Source of the DNA: Elusimicrobiota bacterium
GTDB lineage: Bacteria > Elusimicrobiota > Elusimicrobia > UBA1565 > UBA9628
Assembly (NCBI GenBank): GCA_027452025.1
Contig: DAIDHI010000076.1
Coordinates: forward strand, 1 to 51,388
Direction: 5' to 3'
Length of the DNA: 51,388 nucleotides
Shown here: positions 49,605 through 51,388 of the stretch, piece by piece
How the letters are laid out: the number at the start of each line of letters is the position of its first letter
Numbering within the stretch: the first letter of the stretch is position 1
The notes under the pieces: model-generated
Database searches by the model: none
What the model was told of the DNA's origin: nothing
Seen by the model: the letters and a program-made list of their open reading frames with translations, nothing else
Made by a program: the position numbers and the translations under genes

Positions 49605-51388
49605 GCCGAGACCTCCGGATGGCGAAGGAAGATCAGGCGAAACTCCGCCTCCTGTCCCAGCGCGCGAGAGACGGCCTCGCAGTAGGCGCGGCCTTGAGGC
49701 TCGTATTTGGCCCGCAGCTCGGGGAGGTCCTTGGGGAGGACGGCCTGCGACTTGTAGTCGGCCACGACCAGGCGGCCGCCTTGCCGGTAGAGCAGGTCGA
49801 TCGTGCCGCGCAGCACGGCGCCGTCTTGGGCGGTCACGAAGGGGACCTCCCGGCCGAGGATCTCGACTTGAGCAAGCTGCCGCGCGGCCGGGGAAGACAG
49901 GAAACCCGCGAGGATCTCGCGCGCGGCCGGCGCCGCGGCCGTCCATTCGGCGCAGGGCTCGCCGCGCGACAGCGCCGCCCGGGCCCGCGCCAGAGCCTCG
50001 TCGAGATCGCCCGCGGCGCGGTAGTCCCAACCCTCGAGCACGGCATGGCAGAGCCGGCCGATGAAGGACCCCGCGGAGGGCTTGCCCCGCGCCGCGTCCG
50101 GATCCCGGGCGGAGCCGGCCGCGGGCTTGTCTTGCGCGCCCGTCGGGCTGAGGCTCCAGGCGCGCGCGCGCGCCTGCTCGAAACGCTGGCGGCGAGACGA
50201 CCAGAGGCGGCCGAGCTCCTGCGCCGACGGCGCGTCCGAGGGCGGCCGGACCCCGGCCGCTGCCGGCTCGAAGGCCCTGTCCGGCGCGGCGACCACGGAC
50301 TCTGCCCGAGCGCCCTCGCGGCCCCCCGGCCAAGCCCCCGCGTCGGCCAGCCGCCGCGACAGCGAGCTCTTGTCGCCATCGCGCGCCCCCAGGACGAAGA
50401 GACGCTCCCGGGCGCGCGTCAGCGCCACGTAGAGCAGGCGCACCGTCTCGTGGTCCTGGCGCAGCGCTTCCTCGACGGCCATGCGCGCCATCGCGGCGTC
50501 GCAGGCGCCCGAGGACGGCAGCCGCAGTCCCAGCCGCTGCGACGACCAGTCCTGCAGCGTCACCGGCGCCCCGGCGGCGCCGCGCCCGCCCGAGGCGTTG
50601 GCGAGGAAGACGACGGGGAACTCCAGACCCTTGGACTTGTGGATCGTCAGGACGCGCACGGCCTCCAAGTGTTCGTCGGCGAGCGGGCTTTCGCCCTCGT
50701 TTCGCCCGCCCTCCATGTCGGCCGCCACGCGCGCGACGAACTCCGAAAGGGTCATCCCTTTTTCATCGGACGCCGCCGCCGCGAGCCTGGCGAGTTTGGA
50801 GAGGTTGGCCACGGTCTGCTGGCCGTGGTAGGCGCGCGCCGAGACCTCGAGCAGGGCGGTCTCCTCGAGCACGGCGCAGACGAGCTCGCCCAGCGGCCTG
50901 CGGCCCACGCGCTCGCGCAACCCGCGCAGGACGGCAAGGAACTCGCGCAGGCTCTCGCGTCCGGGGGCCGCGACGCCGTGCAAGTCGGGCGAAAGGTAAT
51001 CCAAGCCGCCCTTTTGGGCCAGCGCCTGCAGTTCGGCGTCCGGCAAGCCGACGAGCGGCGAGCGCAAAAGCGCCGCCAGCGCCAGCCGGTCCTCGGGGTC
51101 GTCGAGGGCGCGCAGGACGTTGACGAAGTCGATCACTTCCTGCGCGCCGTAGAAGAAGCGCTCGAGCTCCACCGCGTAGGGGATGCCGCGCGCCTTGAAC
51201 GCCTCGAGCAGCGCCGGCAGGGGGCTCGAGGTCTTGAGAAGGACGGCCACGTCCTTGTAGCGCCTGGGCTTTCCGGGGCCGCAGTTGTCGAGGATCCAGC
51301 GCGAGATCCAATCGGACTCGGCTCTCTGGCAGGCCTCGGCCGAGAGGGCCTTGCCCTGCGGCCCCTCGAAGCTCACGAGGTCGACCAG
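49601..51388 (-). CDS. addA: UvrD-like helicase/nuclease, AddA-type, C-terminal part (5' truncated by window edge)
   Basis: About 595 residues are visible and the frame stays open to the window edge (an internal GTG at 51376 is not the true start). Superfamily I helicase motifs V and VI are present (LTIHKSKGLEFPVVFLAN and VRLLYVALTRARERLFV). The C-terminus carries a PD-(D/E)XK nuclease domain: FIGRLCHAVLEGW, then GTIDLLYRQGGRLVVADYKSQ with the catalytic Asp, Asp and Lys. This combination is the AddA (RexA) subunit of the AddAB recombination complex, which resects double-strand breaks. The helicase N-terminal half and any addB gene lie beyond the window. Confidence 0.85.
   Translation of the reverse strand: MVDLVSFEGPQGKALSAEACQRAESDWISRWILDNCGPGKPRRYKDVAVLLKTSSPLPALLEAFKARGIPYAVELERFFYGAQEVIDFVNVLRALDDPEDRLALAALLRSPLVGLPDAELQALAQKGGLDYLSPDLHGVAAPGRESLREFLAVLRGLRERVGRRPLGELVCAVLEETALLEVSARAYHGQQTVANLSKLARLAAAASDEKGMTLSEFVARVAADMEGGRNEGESPLADEHLEAVRVLTIHKSKGLEFPVVFLANASGGRGAAGAPVTLQDWSSQRLGLRLPSSGACDAAMARMAVEEALRQDHETVRLLYVALTRARERLFVLGARDGDKSSLSRRLADAGAWPGGREGARAESVVAAPDRAFEPAAAGVRPPSDAPSAQELGRLWSSRRQRFEQARARAWSLSPTGAQDKPAAGSARDPDAARGKPSAGSFIGRLCHAVLEGWDYRAAGDLDEALARARAALSRGEPCAEWTAAAPAAREILAGFLSSPAARQLAQVEILGREVPFVTAQDGAVLRGTIDLLYRQGGRLVVADYKSQAVLPKDLPELRAKYEPQGRAYCEAVSRALGQEAEFRLIFLRHPEVSA

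Overview
This window is a gene-dense (few gaps over 100 bases), GC-rich stretch of bacterial chromosome. Housekeeping genes (purA, a deoxynucleoside kinase, two tRNAs, an AddA-type helicase-nuclease) are mixed with many lineage-specific proteins. Signal peptides, a SurA/PrsA-type foldase and secreted glycosidases suggest a Gram-negative cell plan. The Ala/Pro-rich secreted proteins and YfhO/TMTC-type membrane proteins remind me of GC-rich Elusimicrobiota or a similar poorly cultured phylum. This is an impression and not a demonstrated placement. No complete mobile element, CRISPR array or rRNA is visible.

Layout. 1-5 kb: end of an ORF6N-domain gene, tRNA-Ser(CGA), a SEC-C protein, an MBL hydrolase, a small SRPBCC/secreted-protein operon and a secreted (alpha/alpha)6 glycosidase. 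5.1-10.4 kb: a plus-strand run of aldo/keto reductase, 2OG-Fe(II)-type oxygenase, a 74-residue basic peptide, a B12-binding radical SAM enzyme and a GT2 glycosyltransferase, met head-on by a FAD oxidoreductase. The peptide carries the full YxxPxLxxxGxxxxxT signature of lasso-type leader peptides, and an unusual 21-bp inverted repeat surrounds its promoter. This is my best candidate for an undescribed (RiPP-like) system. 10.4-22.1 kb: tRNA-Gly(GCC), then minus-strand genes for a GAF/HD-GYP protein, GlcF, GH31, a GlcD-GlcE fusion, a hybrid histidine kinase, tryptophanase and DUF971, mostly coupled by 4-base ATGA/GTGA overlaps. An aberrant cytochrome P450 lies opposite them.

22.2-28.7 kb: parvulin foldase, a secreted protein with four phospholipase-D domains in A-B-A'-B' order, an EamA transporter, a thioredoxin-fold ferredoxin, a frameshifted remnant beside an 85-base inverted repeat, an XRE-like regulator, a YgjP-like metallopeptidase and DUF2905. 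28.8-34.0 kb: purA, deoxynucleoside kinase and a 1,111-residue coiled-coil protein. 34.1-49.4 kb: large membrane proteins (three YfhO-like, one TMTC-like with TPRs), a GT2, a SPASM-type radical SAM enzyme and a second B12 radical SAM enzyme. The block is bracketed by two divergently oriented copies of the same two-gene module (small membrane protein plus winged-helix-like tail). 49.4-51.4 kb: a small membrane protein and the 3' part of addA.

Expression signals. Many first-in-operon genes have a TANNNT -10 box ending only 6-10 bases before the start codon, some with a good -35 box 17-18 bases upstream. Shine-Dalgarno sequences are scarce. This points to widespread leaderless transcription, and it helped choose several starts.
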